64,000 nt of DNA, taken from NCBI GenBank assembly GCA_018894105.1, contig CM032121.1:33646230-33710229 (forward strand), given 5' to 3'. The notes below the pieces were generated by a model that was not told the DNA's origin, did not search any database, and saw only the letters and a list, made by a program, of their open reading frames with translations. Source of the DNA: Jacaranda mimosifolia. Lineage: Eukaryota > Streptophyta > Magnoliopsida > Lamiales > Bignoniaceae. Positions 26,394 through 38,139 of this stretch are shown here, in pieces. Position 1 is the first letter of the stretch. Every line of letters begins with the position of its first letter. Both the position numbers and the translations under genes were made by a program.

Positions 26394-27059
26394 CTGCCCC
26401 TTACTCTCATAGCTCGGCCCGAGGAGATAGAAAAGGTACGAGAGTAATTATGCAACAAGAAATGCATTCACACTAGCCAACCTCGAAATTTGTGTCGTCA
26501 TCATTGTGCAACCGCCAGAATCATACAGTGAATCTCTTAGTGTAGTGTATAAATGCGGGAATTGAGTTACTTTCCCCTTTCAATTTTCAAAATCCTGCTC
26601 GCCTGTACACATTTCTTCCCTAGAAATTACTCCACCATCCTCACCCCATCCCACTTGCAGCATTCATATCCACAAGAGAATATCTTTTTGACTTCCCATC
26701 TCTCGCACACGGTTCCATTCCATTTTCATCAGTTTTTCTATTCGTCTTTTCCTTTTTCCCCTCCCCATTTTCCTGAAAATTAGGTGTTTGCTTAGTCCTC
26801 ATATCCACCATATCTACCACTGTACTGTTCTACCATAGCCTCTTCTCCACCTAGCTATGTCTTCAGCAACACCCAATTACTGAGTAATCCAGAGCTTCAA
26901 CAAGCAATAAGCTCATCCCATTCCCAAGCCACATCCAAGCAGGTAGCGACGAGGGCTCACAGTCAAAGGAGAGAAAATCCCTCATCCCTACCTTTTTATG
27001 AGACATGTATTTCAAAAGTTAAAATCACGGAGGGAGCGAACTTCGTCAAACTATGGGCG

Positions 27060-28883
27060 CTCTAGAGTCGTTTGATGTTGTAATCCCAGGCCCAGATGAT
27101 AGACCTCATCGCCCTCCCCTGGGTTATCTCTGCTTCTTCCTCAAACAACTTCATGGAGGGCTTCGCTTTCCTATTCCCCCCTGTTCATCCGTATAGCCAA
27201 GTCTTATGGCATTCCATTGAACTAATTGAGCCTTACTGTTGTTTTACAATATCTGGAAGAAACCCCTACGGCCGCCCTTTTTTATTCTTTTTTTGCCTTG
27301 AAATTTTCTGAGAATGGATCATTTTACTTTACTTCTAGGGGAGACGTAACTTTTCTGGTGGGATACCCCAACTCTTTAAAGAGTTGGAAGGATAAGTACT
27401 TTTTTATCTCTCCTCCTGAGTCATGGAACTTTAAGACCTCTTGGATCGAAAAGGTCCCCAATAGGGAGCCATATAAGATATCCAATCGCCCTGCCTTGCA
27501 TTGTGAGTTGTTGCAGAGGTTGAATACACATAATTTTGATCTATCCTTTGTTAACAAACTTGGGATTTTATCTCATTTGGGCTGAGTCTAGTTAGGAAAG
27601 AGCTAACTGGGAACTTGGGTATACTCTAATTCTTGCATTTTAGATCATATTATATAGGTTTTTGTAGTTTACACTGTTCCCTATGTTGTTCTCTTTCTTC
27701 CTTTATTTATTTATTTATTTTTTTACAGAGGAACTGATGATAAATGCCACATTCAAGCGGAGGCTCGAAAGGCTAAAGAAGCTCGAAAATGGAAGAAGAT
27801 GGAGAAGAGGCGAACGGCTCTGAGCTCTTCTCCCCTATCTACTGGAACTTCCACAAATGCCCTTCTCCTAAGCTCTTCGTCACATCTTGCCATATCAGAG
27901 CTCCAACCCCCCTTCTTATCTAATGCAATTGCACCTTCCAGCACCAAGGGCGAGCCCGAGGTGTTCGAGGTACTCGAAGAGGGCTTAGTAAGAAAAAAAA
28001 AAGCAGCGCCCAAATCCCAACGCTACCTTTTTTGCCAACAGCTCTATCTTCCTTGATGATGATCTTGCCTTTGGCAGAGACTTTTTGGTTGGTCTATCAA
28101 CTAGTTCTGACAAAGCTAAAATAAAAGGAATTTCTGATTCCTCCTTGCATTCCACGTATTCATAATTCTTAGCCAGGGTAGCTCCCTACCTTGGGACTTT
28201 GCATAGCCAGGCAGTTATTCCCCATTTATGAGTTAATCAATTGTCTTCTTGAATTTTCAAGCAAGCTTGCTTTCAGGCCCTATGTTGATGAGGTGGGAGT
28301 CCTCAGAGAAGAGCTGGAATGATAAGTGCCACCAAATCCAGCAAGAAAACAAAGATCTGACGGCGAAAATGGAAAGGCTCCGCGGGCAGCTTGCCGACCT
28401 TTCTGAAGACTCTAATTCGTATCCGTTGACCACAAAAAATTGGATGCACAACTTCTCCAAACTTTGAGCTTGCAGGAGCAAGAAAAGGAGAAGGTCCGCG
28501 AGGAATACCGCAAGTCCTTCCCTACCTCTGCTGAGGGAAAAGTTGTTCTGGAATCTTATTGGCTAGAGAAGCAGAAAGAATAGCTCTAATCAGATAAACT
28601 TAGTGCCTTGACTGCGAAAAAGGCATTGTTGTACTATTATCACGACTTTCAGACCTGTAAGAAACAATTTAAAGGATGCGACGCGCTTTCCCCTAACTTC
28701 TTTTTCAAGTTCTTGAATAGACAAAAAGGGATGGAAGAACTGCCCAGTGGAGAGGAGGTTCCCGAGGATAGCGATGAAGAGGACGAGACAGAAGAGGTAG
28801 GAGGTGGGGACGGGCCATCTTCCATTATTCTAATAGATCTGCCCGTGTCTAGCTCTACTCCCCTAACTGCATTATATGTTTAA
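27060..28883 (+). pseudogene. Antisense gene of Tat element 1 (PF04195-type protein), broken
   Basis: This gene lies on the strand opposite gag-pol, between integrase and the 3' LTR. The first part (about 27140-27585) reads ALFYSFFALKF, FYFTSRGDVTFLVGYP and SLKSWKDKYFFI, which I recognise as the 'putative gypsy type transposon' domain (PF04195). A likely intron (GT near 27618 to AG near 27729) is followed by a charged segment (EARKAKEARKWKKMEKRR), coiled-coil-like pieces (28249-28560) and an acidic C-terminus (SGEEVPEDSDEEDETEEV) ending at 28883. Several frameshifts and stops break it. Tat elements are known to carry extra frames here, some antisense; the function of this protein is not known to me. 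The start is uncertain, between about 26857 and 27140. Confidence 0.7.
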
Positions 28884-29451
28884 TACATACCCCTTTTGAT
28901 TTCGCGTCTAAGTATATTTTGTGTATGGCTATTTCGTTGGCCTTATTTTGTTCCACAGCTTGACAAACCTTATTTATTACTTTGGTTTCATCTTGGTTAT
29001 TATTATTGTCGTTCATATACATAAGAACTCAATCGAAAATAATTGCTGCGAATATAAATATATGAGCAAGACCATAGCATAATATGAGTAGAGGATAACA
29101 TAAGAACTATCAATTACCCTAATCGAAAGATAACAAGCATAACTCCCTGAAGAAATTTTAACTCTTATTGCATTGAAAACTCATCATCAGCGCACACAAT
29201 GCATCTTTAGCTTACCACTAGCTTATTAGAAGAGCTATCAGGGCTTGAAGGGCGCCGTTTTCCTGTGGAGCATGGCATGTAAACCATTTATCAACGCTTT
29301 TGGGGGCTGTTTCCTCTGTATTTGTCGTTTTTCAAGGCTTTTGGGGCTATTTTCGAGCATTTCTGCAAAGTGAATAGAGCTATATGTAAAAGAAAGACAA
29401 GGGTATGTAAGAGTTGGCTAGAGTGTCTTTACCTTTACATTATTAAGGAGC

Positions 29452-32400
29452 TCATGCAAAGTACTTTTTCAGCTTAGCTATGTTCCAGAGACGAGATAAG
29501 AGCTTCCCCGTAAGATCCTCTAGCTCATATGCTCCACCCAACAGTATCTTAACGACTTTAAACGAACCTTCCCAGCTCAACTTCAACTTGCTATGAACTT
29601 TTAGCGCATTAACTCGACGTAGCACTAGATTTCCTACCTAAAGAGATCGAGCTTTAACTTTCTTATTAAAAGAGGCCTGTACCTACTGTTTATACTTGCG
29701 GGCTTTCAATGCTACCTCTCATCGGCACTCCTCCAAGAGATCCAGAGCTTGCCTCATAAGTTCTTCATTTTCGTTACTATGATAATTCATGACCCTATGA
29801 GATTCCATCCCCACCTCAGCAAGTATGAGTGTGTCAGCTCCGTACACCATGGTAAAGGGACTTTTTCCTATAATTGAAGTAGAAGTGGTACGATAAGACC
29901 ATAGGGCTCCAAGCAAATCCTCTACGCATCTTTCCCTAACTTCTTCCATCTTAGTTTTAAGCCCCTGAATTATGATCCTATTAATCACTTTGACCTGCCC
30001 ATTGGTTTGAGGATGAGCGACCGAGCTAAAATATTGCTCGATCTGGAGCTCATGCCACCATTTATGGAATTTATTCCCCTAAAATGGATGCCTATTGTTT
30101 GATACCAATTCCTTGAGTATCCTAAACCTATACGAATGTTCTTCCACAAGAATTTTATCACCTCATGCTCACTTATTTTAGCCAAAGGCTCAGCTTCCAC
30201 CCATTTAATAAAATAATCCACATCTACTAGTAAGAATTTCTGCTGCATGATAGCCAGTGGCAAAGGCCCCACTATATCCATTCCTCATCTGGAAAATGGA
30301 ATAGAGGCAACCATAAAGTTCAAACATTCTGCCGGCTAATGTACTACTCTAGCGTGCCTTTGGCATTGCTCATACTTCCGCACTAGTTCACTCGCGTCGG
30401 ACCTTATATTAAGCTAAAAATATCAAGCTCTTATGACTTTAGATGCTAAGCTCGTAGCTCCAATGTGGCTACCACACATTCCCTCATGAATTTTGCGGAG
30501 TACGTAGTTCCTTTTGTCCTTAGATAGGTATCTCAACAGAGGATGCGTAAAAGACATATCGAGTCCGCCAAGTCTTTTCACGAGCTGTTTCATTAGAGTC
30601 ATCCCCCAAAGCCTGAATGATGGGATCTCTCCAATCTTGAGGCTAATCCACCAAACCGATCTCCCTAGCTTCATCTTGAAGTAGTTTTGCAATGACATAC
30701 CTCTCCTGTTCCTGAATAGTGATCTTCCTAGTGCTACATCCCTCCGTTAAACTGGCTATTCTGGCCAAGTGGTTTGCTTGGCTATTCCCAGCTCGGGGTA
30801 TATGGCATAACTTGAATTCGTTAAAATGTGCTTTAAGTTCATTCACCTTCTCCACGTACTTAACCACGCGTGACTCTTTTACCTCATATTGACCCATTAC
30901 CTACATGTATACCATCTGAGAGTCAGTGTAAATTTTCACCCTCCTGGCTCCAACTTTTAAGGCCATACCCAGCCCTATTACTGAAGCCTCATATTCAGCC
31001 TCGTTGTTAGAGGCCTTTACGCTCAACGCACCGCAAACTCTAAATCTTCCGAACCAACATTGCTTAAGAGAATCCCTGCTCCAGATTCCATATTAAAAGG
31101 AAGAACCATCCACATACATAGTCCATTCTTCCATGCTGAGGCATGCTCTCTAGTCATCTCTGTCACAAAATCCGTGAGGGCTAGGGTTTTAATGGCAATC
31201 CTAAGCTTATAGGTTATGTCGAATTCACTAAGCTCTTCTGCCCATTTCACCATTCGACCCGAGGATTCTACTCGAGCTAATACTTATCTTAAGGGGTAAC
31301 TGGTACAAACCACAATTGGGTGCGATAGAAAATATGGTCTCAAACATCGAGCAGTAAAGACTAGATAAAACATCAACTTCTCTAGGTCGGAATATTGCTT
31401 TTCAGCTAAATGCAGAACCTTGCTGACATAGTAAATGGGCTACTGGATACTTCTCTCTTCCCTCAATAAAATTGAACTTATCGCCTTTCCTCCTACAGAC
31501 ATATACAGAACTAACCTTTCACTCAGCATAGGCTTAGTTAAGAGAAGAATATCATAAAGATACTTCTTTAGCTCTACGAAGGCCACATGGCATTCCTTGT
31601 TCCATTCAAATTGTTTAGCCTTCCGTAACACCTTGAAAAAGGAAAGGCTATGCTCTATCGACCTGGAGATAAACTAGCTCAACCCAGCTAACCATCATGT
31701 TAGTTGCTGGACTTTGGTTATAGTCCAAGGTGGAGTCATGTCCCCGTATAGCTCTAATCTTTTTCGGGTTTACCTTAATTCCTCGCTGTGTGACCATATA
31801 TCAGAGGAATTTACCTCATTTCACACCGAAAGCGCATTTAGCAGGGTTAAGCATTATTCTATAATGGCGAAGGGTAGCAAATGTCTCCTCTAGGTCGGTC
31901 AGGTAGGCCTCAGCCTTTTTGCTCTTCGTGAGCATATCGTAAACGTACATCTCCATGTTCCTCCTAATATGACTTCAAAACATATGATCGACCAATCTTT
32001 GATATGTAGCCCCTACATTCTTTAGTCCGAAAGGCATAACTACATAAGAGTAAGTTCCCGAAGACGTTATAAAGATTACCCTCTTTTAGTCCTCTTGAGC
32101 AAGTTGGATCTGATGATACCCTTGATAGGAGTCCATCATGCTGAGTAATCCGCAGCCGGAGGTGGAGTCTACCAACTGATCAATGCGGGGCAGAGGATAG
32201 AAATCCTTAGGACAATCCTTGTTCAAGTCTCTGAAATCAACACACGCCCTTCATCTGTCGAGACTTTTGGGCACCAGCACTACATTAGAGAGCCACTCAG
32301 GGAACTGTATCTCCACTATATGGCTAGCCTCCAAGAGCTTTTCTACCTCGGCTTGTATGATTCTATCCTTTTAGTGACCAAAATTTTGCTTTTTCTGTTT

Positions 32401-33312
32401 CACTGGTCTAATAGCAGGGTCCATATTTAGTTGATGCTCTATCATCGTAGGGTCTATTCCCTTTAGATCGCGGGCCAAAAAGGTAAATACATCTACATTA
32501 TTTCTCAAAAAATCCACCAAATTTTCCAAAAAGTCATGTGCAAGGTGCGTCCACCTTTGTAGTCTTGTATAGTTCGCCTGGAATTAGCTCGAACGTGATT
32601 AACTCATCAACTGGCTGAATGTGGTTTTTTAAATGGCTTAGAATACCTACATCCATACGTTGGTCTCGAGATCTAGTATCCGTTCTCCTGGGACATCACG
32701 TCTCCTTACTACTTCCATATAACACATCCACGACACAAATTGGTCCCCTCGTACTTCACCCACTACACTATCTATTGGAAATTTGATCTTCACGTGTATG
32801 GGTGATGCAATAGCTTGGAAGATGCTAAGCATGGGTCTTCCAAATATTGCATTATAGGCGAAAGGAGAATCAACTATAAGGAATTCCAGCATCTTTGTCT
32901 TCCGAAATGGTCCCTCTCCCATAGATAGAAGGAGAGCTACCTGACCGACTGGTTTAATAGAATCACCAGTGAAACCATAAAGAGCTGTCATAATTGGATG
33001 TATTTGAATTTCCCCAAGATCTATCTTTTTAAAGACGTGAAGAAAAATTATGTCTACAAAGCTTCCACTGTCAATTAGCACACGCGCTATGTCATAGTTA
33101 GCTATGGTAACAGTGATCACTAAAACATCCTGATGCGGCACTTGAAAACATTCTAAGTCTACGGGGTCAAGTTGTATGATCAGGGGAGGGCGCCGTTGCG
33201 TAGAGCTCCTCCTGTTGTCTCGAACGAGCATATCAATGAGGATATCTCTCTGATGTAGCAACGGGTCTAGCTGTTCAAGCGTAAACCTTCTTAGCCCGAC
33301 GCGATGCACCAT
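29452..33312 (-). pseudogene. pol of Tat-like element 1 (PR, RT, RH, aRH, IN), broken
   Basis: Protease lies at 32647-33312 with VLIDSGS as active site. RT covers about 31680-32640, but its YVDD box reads YVYD (31936-31947), so a catalytic Asp is lost. Part of RNase H is at 31440-31631. A second RNase H-like domain at 30643-31020 keeps IPRAGNSQANHLARIAS. The integrase zinc-finger region is at 30423-30500 (KIHEGMCGSHIGA) and the core at 29985-30281; in the core the second catalytic Asp reads Asn (30097-30099) and the Glu reads Lys (29989-29991). The C-terminal part runs to a stop at 29452. Many stops and frameshifts separate these pieces. RT and integrase are both expected to be dead. Confidence 0.85.
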
Positions 33313-33339
33313 TCGCAGGTCCTCCTGCTATCTTCTAGA

Positions 33340-34742
33340 TCATATTATGGGGAAAAAGAACATTACGAGGGTTATTCCCTGGTTGAGATTGTCAAGCGTC
33401 TCCACCCTACAGAAGAGGTAGGGGTTAGTTGTGATGAGGCACTTGGAGGGGCGCCGTACCTGGCGGCGGACGAAATATGGGTCCTGGATGGAAAGGTGGA
33501 CCCTTAGGTTGTATTGGGAACGGGGCCTCTGTCCATGTATCCACGAATTTGTGCAAATACCCAAGAAGATCAACCTCTCCAATTCATTGTGTAAATGCTT
33601 ACACTCGTCCGTGAGATGCCCAAATTCATTATGAAACCTGCAGTATTTGTCCAAAAGTTTCCATATGGAGGGCTCTTGAGCTTTTCTTGGTCACCTTAAG
33701 AGGTTTGAATGCTCGATCAGTGCTAAGATTTGAGTGGGGGGAACTCGCAAAAGGAATGGGTCGACTTGCAAGCTGCTGAGGTAAGACGACCCTAGGGCTA
33801 CCTTTGATCTTGGTCTTCTTGCTTTCTAGCAAGTCTTTCTTTTTATCTTTATCTTTTTCACGGCTCCCCAGCTCCTCTTTTTTTGCCTTACTAGCCTCTT
33901 CCAAGTTGATGTACTTCTTTGCTCGAGCAGAAGGGCATCAAAATCTACAGCAAGTTTTTTGGCTAAAGATTGAAAGAAATCCCTGTCCCACAACCCTTGT
34001 GTAAAGGCACTGACAAGGAGTTCTTCAGTGGCTGTCAGGACTTCAACGACAACTTCGGTGAACTTATGGATAAAAGCCCGTAAGGATTCCCTCTTCTCTT
34101 GTCTCATATTGAAGAGGCTGAGGGAGGTCTTCCGATAATGCTTGTTACTAGTAAATTGGTGTAGAAACAATGTGCTGAACTCCTCAAATGACCTAATAGA
34201 AGACGACAGCAACTGATTGAACCATCCCTGCACTGGACCTGCTAAGGTAATTAGGAAAACCCTGCACTTGACACCATCGGTATACTGATGTAGTAATTCA
34301 GAATGCTCAAACTTGGCCAAGTGCTCTGACGGATCAATCATTCAATTATACTCAGGGATGCTCATCGCTCGAAAGTTGGTAGGTAACTCTTTCGCTAGGA
34401 TCTGCGGGCTGAAAGGCATATTCCTTCTTTGTCTAGGGATCTTTTTACCACTTAGACAGGCCTTCACCTTAGCCATTTTTTCTCACAGGACCTAGACCCG
34501 TGAGAGTTGTACATCCTCAGCATGCGAATGGGAGCCATCTGCCAACAATCCTTCCAAGCGAGTTGGGAACACGTGCCCTGCGATTCTTCTCTAGGAACTC
34601 TGTGGTCTTTTGCCTGAATATTTGGAGGAGTGACCATTGCCGCTCTGACAGCAACGATAATCATCCTAGAGACTTGCTTTAGGGTTACTGGCCCTTCTTC
34701 CACAGGTTGAGAATTGATTGACGCCTCAAGAGCTTGGGACAT
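33340..34742 (-). pseudogene. gag of Tat-like element 1 (frameshifted)
   Basis: Capsid-type sequence occupies 33826-34341 (DPSEHLAKFE, AGPVQGWFNQL, SFEEFSTLFLHQF, RESLRAFIHKF), the usual retrotransposon gag core. A lysine-rich stretch (33629-33904) and a zinc-knuckle-like CRFHNEFGHLTDECKHL (near 33600-33650) follow. The reading frame changes at least three times between 34742 and 33654, so no continuous protein can be made. Gag would form the virus-like particle around the element RNA. Confidence 0.8.
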
Positions 34743-34812
34743 AGGTTTATTACTCCCTTAACTAGCCATATGTTGCTATCGAACCTATTCCCACGTACTA
34801 GCTACAATAAAC

Positions 34813-34831
34813 TTTCCCACAGACGGCGCCA
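34813..34831 (-). other. Primer-binding site of Tat-like element 1
   Basis: One base inside the 5' LTR the minus strand reads TGGCGCCGTCTGTGGGAAA. TGG is the complement of a tRNA 3' CCA, and the first ten bases fit plant tRNA-Asp as I recall it; the remainder differs, so the exact primer is open. Confidence 0.6.
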
Positions 34832-34832
34832 A

Positions 34833-35198
34833 TGTTGTCGTTCTCCAAAAAAATCCCCCATCTAATCTAAGAATGATATATATAAGGGATTGCATTCATT
34901 TTAGCACCTTTCTATCTCTCCATCTCTCCAGTTCCCTTCCCCCCTCCCCCACCCTCCACCCCCAATTATGGAGATTTAATTGTCACATTAGATATAACTC
35001 CCAAGAATGCCAAAGAGCTCAAGTAACATCAGAGGAGTAACCATTCTTCGCCATTAGTGTTGTAACTGTCCATCTTTGAATCCCTCATCCTACCATAGCT
35101 CGCCCACTCTGGATCAGAGGTCTCCCCCAGTTCTTCATCAGAGTGGCGCAACTCAGCAGGAAGCAACTCCGACAGGTCGGGTTGATTTCGCCACATCA
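34833..35198 (-). repeat. 5' LTR of Tat-like element 1
   Basis: A 366-bp repeat, TGTTGTC...CCACATCA on the plus strand. It matches 26035-26393 with scattered substitutions and small length differences. AAATT follows directly at 35199-35203. Confidence 0.9.
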
Positions 35199-35203
35199 AA
35201 ATT

Positions 35204-36222
35204 CATTAAAAAATACCAACTATATGAGCCTACTAGAACATAAGAATAACATGCATATTATGCCAAGTAAGAATACTATTTTTTTAAACTCAACTCCTAT
35301 AAATAGGGTGAAGTCCTATGACTTAATGCAAATTCAGGTATTCGATTATAATACTCAATCTTTACTCCCCCTCCGCAAAAAAAAGGTTCCTATTTTTCCA
35401 TTTTTGTGTTCTTTCTAACATTTTTCCTTGCGTTCACTACAGAGCAAAAACTGTAATGTTAAAGAGACAACTATTTTTTTTTTTTTTTAAATAATGATTG
35501 AGCACCAACCTATTGGATCAAGTAACGTTCTTTGATTATTGAATCTAAGTATAACTACACAGTATAATTATTATTTAAAAAAATATTCAACCAAATTAAA
35601 TCCTTTCAGGATTAAATTTATCCGATTCAAACATCCATCCCTACCCTAAATGTCTTGGTTTTTTCCCATAATTTGTGCTAAATCAACTGAACATAGAGAG
35701 TAGAAATTGCCCCAACTTCTCTTAACTCTATCCGGCTAGTTTTTTGTTACTGATGGTAGAATTTCACTTTCACAGTGTCTAATTATCCACCTCAACAAGA
35801 AAATTGGTATCATATCTTATATTGAGTATCTTATTTCACTAAAAATCTTAATTTATGTATGTCACATAGTTGGTTAATAATTGAGACTCTTTTGTATTAT
35901 AAATAGCAGGGATGATAAAAAGTTTAGATAAAAGTACGTGGAAATGTTTCGAACCCACTTGCTTTGACAAATTTTTTAAATAGATTTTGACGTGAATCTT
36001 GGGTTTTATTTTTTCGACTTGTGACCTAATCTGCTATAATATTATATATACATGTAAATTTTATTTATTATGTATGTTATTATATATATTAGAAAATTTG
36101 TGTATTACATACACACTCCTACTTAAAAAGTTAAAATATTGCATTAATCAATAATTTATATTTTCAATATATATAAAGATAGCAAATTTGTTTCAATTTT
36201 AATAATGTTTTAAGAACTAAAA
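35204..36222. other. AT-rich spacer between the two Tat-like elements
   Basis: About 1 kb of A/T-rich sequence between the target duplications of the two elements. No coding signal or repeat boundary is visible. Confidence 0.6.
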
Positions 36223-36227
36223 CATGC

Positions 36228-37113
36228 TGTAACAACAAATTTTCTTGTCTGCAAAAATTAAAATTACAAAACAAGAAAAAATTGTACAAATAAAATAAAA
36301 TCAAAATTAATCAATCAAATGTGGATTCTATCTTTAATCTAATCCTCTGATTCTTCTCTTCCAAATATAATCTTGAGCTCCGCAAAAAACGCCTTAAACG
36401 CCATGGATCTCCTTGAATTTGATTTGAATATAATAACGCTAATTCGAGGGCTTCGCACCTTAATCTCGAATCAAACGCCAAAAATATGTGGATTCCGCGA
36501 AGAACGCCTTGAACGTCTTGGATCTCCCTTGAATTTGATTTGACTGGAATAATGGTAATTCGGGGGCTTCACACCTTAATCTCGAATCAAACGCCAAAAA
36601 TATATGGATTCCGCAAAGAACGCCTTAAATGTCGTGAATCTCCTTGAATTTGCTTGAGAGAATTGCTGGCCTCCTTCAGAGTTTCTCTCGTCTGCTGGAA
36701 TTTGTGTTGTGTCAAATGAGCTGGAATCACCCCTTTATATAGGTGTTTGATGGAAGACTTCTAGATTGACTTGAACTCCTTCTAAGGTTATCTTTTTGAT
36801 AAAATAATATAAAATATCAAGAGATAATATCCTATATATTTGATTTGATAATATCAAACATTAAAGGATAATATCAATATCAAATATCTTTGATTTGATT
36901 GGTCCATAAATGCAGACACTCCATCTTTGGAACGTGTCAATGCTTGATTTGATATAAAATAAATATTAAATTATTAATTAAAATTAACTATTTATTTTTT
37001 AGGAATTAAATTTAATAAATCCCAAATTTTAAATAAAAAAATTTAAATTAATATTTAATATATTATTTTACATGTGTCATGTCTCAATTGGTCAAAAATT
37101 TAATATGTTTACA
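36228..37113 (-). repeat. 3' LTR of Tat-like element 2
   Basis: An 886-bp repeat preceded by CATGC at 36223-36227 and ending TGTTTACA. Confidence 0.9.
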
Positions 37114-38139
37114 AATGCCCCCACTTCAAGGCTTGACGAAGGAGTGCAAATCAATCCCCAAAAGAGACGAGACTTGAAGTATCTGAGAATATATATATAT
37201 AAATATATATTCAATGACATATGTGGGCCAAACAAAACCCATATCAAAATTCATATGAAATGCCCAAAGTTACTTCTTTATTTTGCAAGCAAACTTTAGA
37301 GTCGCAAACCCACCCCCCCCCCCCCCCCCCCTCTTTTTTTTTATTAAAATCCATGAGTGGCCGATAGGACAAGTAGATATTATCCTTTTTCCTTTGTAAC
37401 AGGAACCCAAGCTTTTCCAAATTCAAGTTGGTCTTCTCAATTTTAAATCAAAGGAACTTCAAATTCTGAATTCTAATCAAGGTCCTCCGAATTAATCTTC
37501 TAATTCCAAATCCACAAGTCAACTCTTAATGAATTCAAAATCACGGCGGCACGTGAATTACGCAACAAGGTTCTCGGAAGCAAGCAATATTGACGGGAAA
37601 CAATTTGGGCAGCAAGCAATTTTAGCAAAGCTTAAACTCTTTTCATTACCTTCTCTTTTCTTTACATGATGGATCTAACAAAATTGAACCTATTTCTTGT
37701 AAAACCCAATTCTCAATGGGATTGAGATATGAATAAATCAAGAGTTTGAGTCTCATTCAAACACTTTTTCTCAACAAGTGCCTATAAATTGGTTCGATCA
37801 TGAGCTCACAAACACACAACAAGCACATCAAGAATTTGCTTTGCCAATTGTTGAGAATTTTCTCTTGATTGCTGTGTATTTGTCCTTGATTGTTGGGTGC
37901 AAAACTTTTCCTTTTCTCTCATTCATTCCATATTTTATTCATGCCCACTTCATGTTTGATAAAATGCCTCTATATACCATTATTTGATGCTCCACCAATT
38001 CACATGAGCATTATACATGAATACAACTATTTTTTTTATTTTTATTTTTATTCTTCACATCAATTTTCATCCTTTTTCTTTTTTTTTTCTTTTTCTCAAC
38101 AACTTGATTAACTTCTTTCGTATCCTTGCAGGTTGCACT

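Larger units (their letters stand above)
26035..35198 (-). mobile_element. Tat-like Ty3/gypsy retrotransposon, element 1
   Basis: A 9.16-kb element with LTRs at both ends, the 5-bp duplication AAATT (26030-26034 and 35199-35203), a PBS starting TGGCGCC next to the minus-strand 5' LTR and a purine-rich tract (GAGAGTAAGGGGCAG, minus strand) next to the 3' LTR. The order is gag, protease, RT, RNase H, a second RNase H and integrase on the minus strand, followed by an antisense gene on the plus strand. The second RNase H and the extra 3' region are hallmarks of the Tat lineage. Every coding region is broken. Confidence 0.9.
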
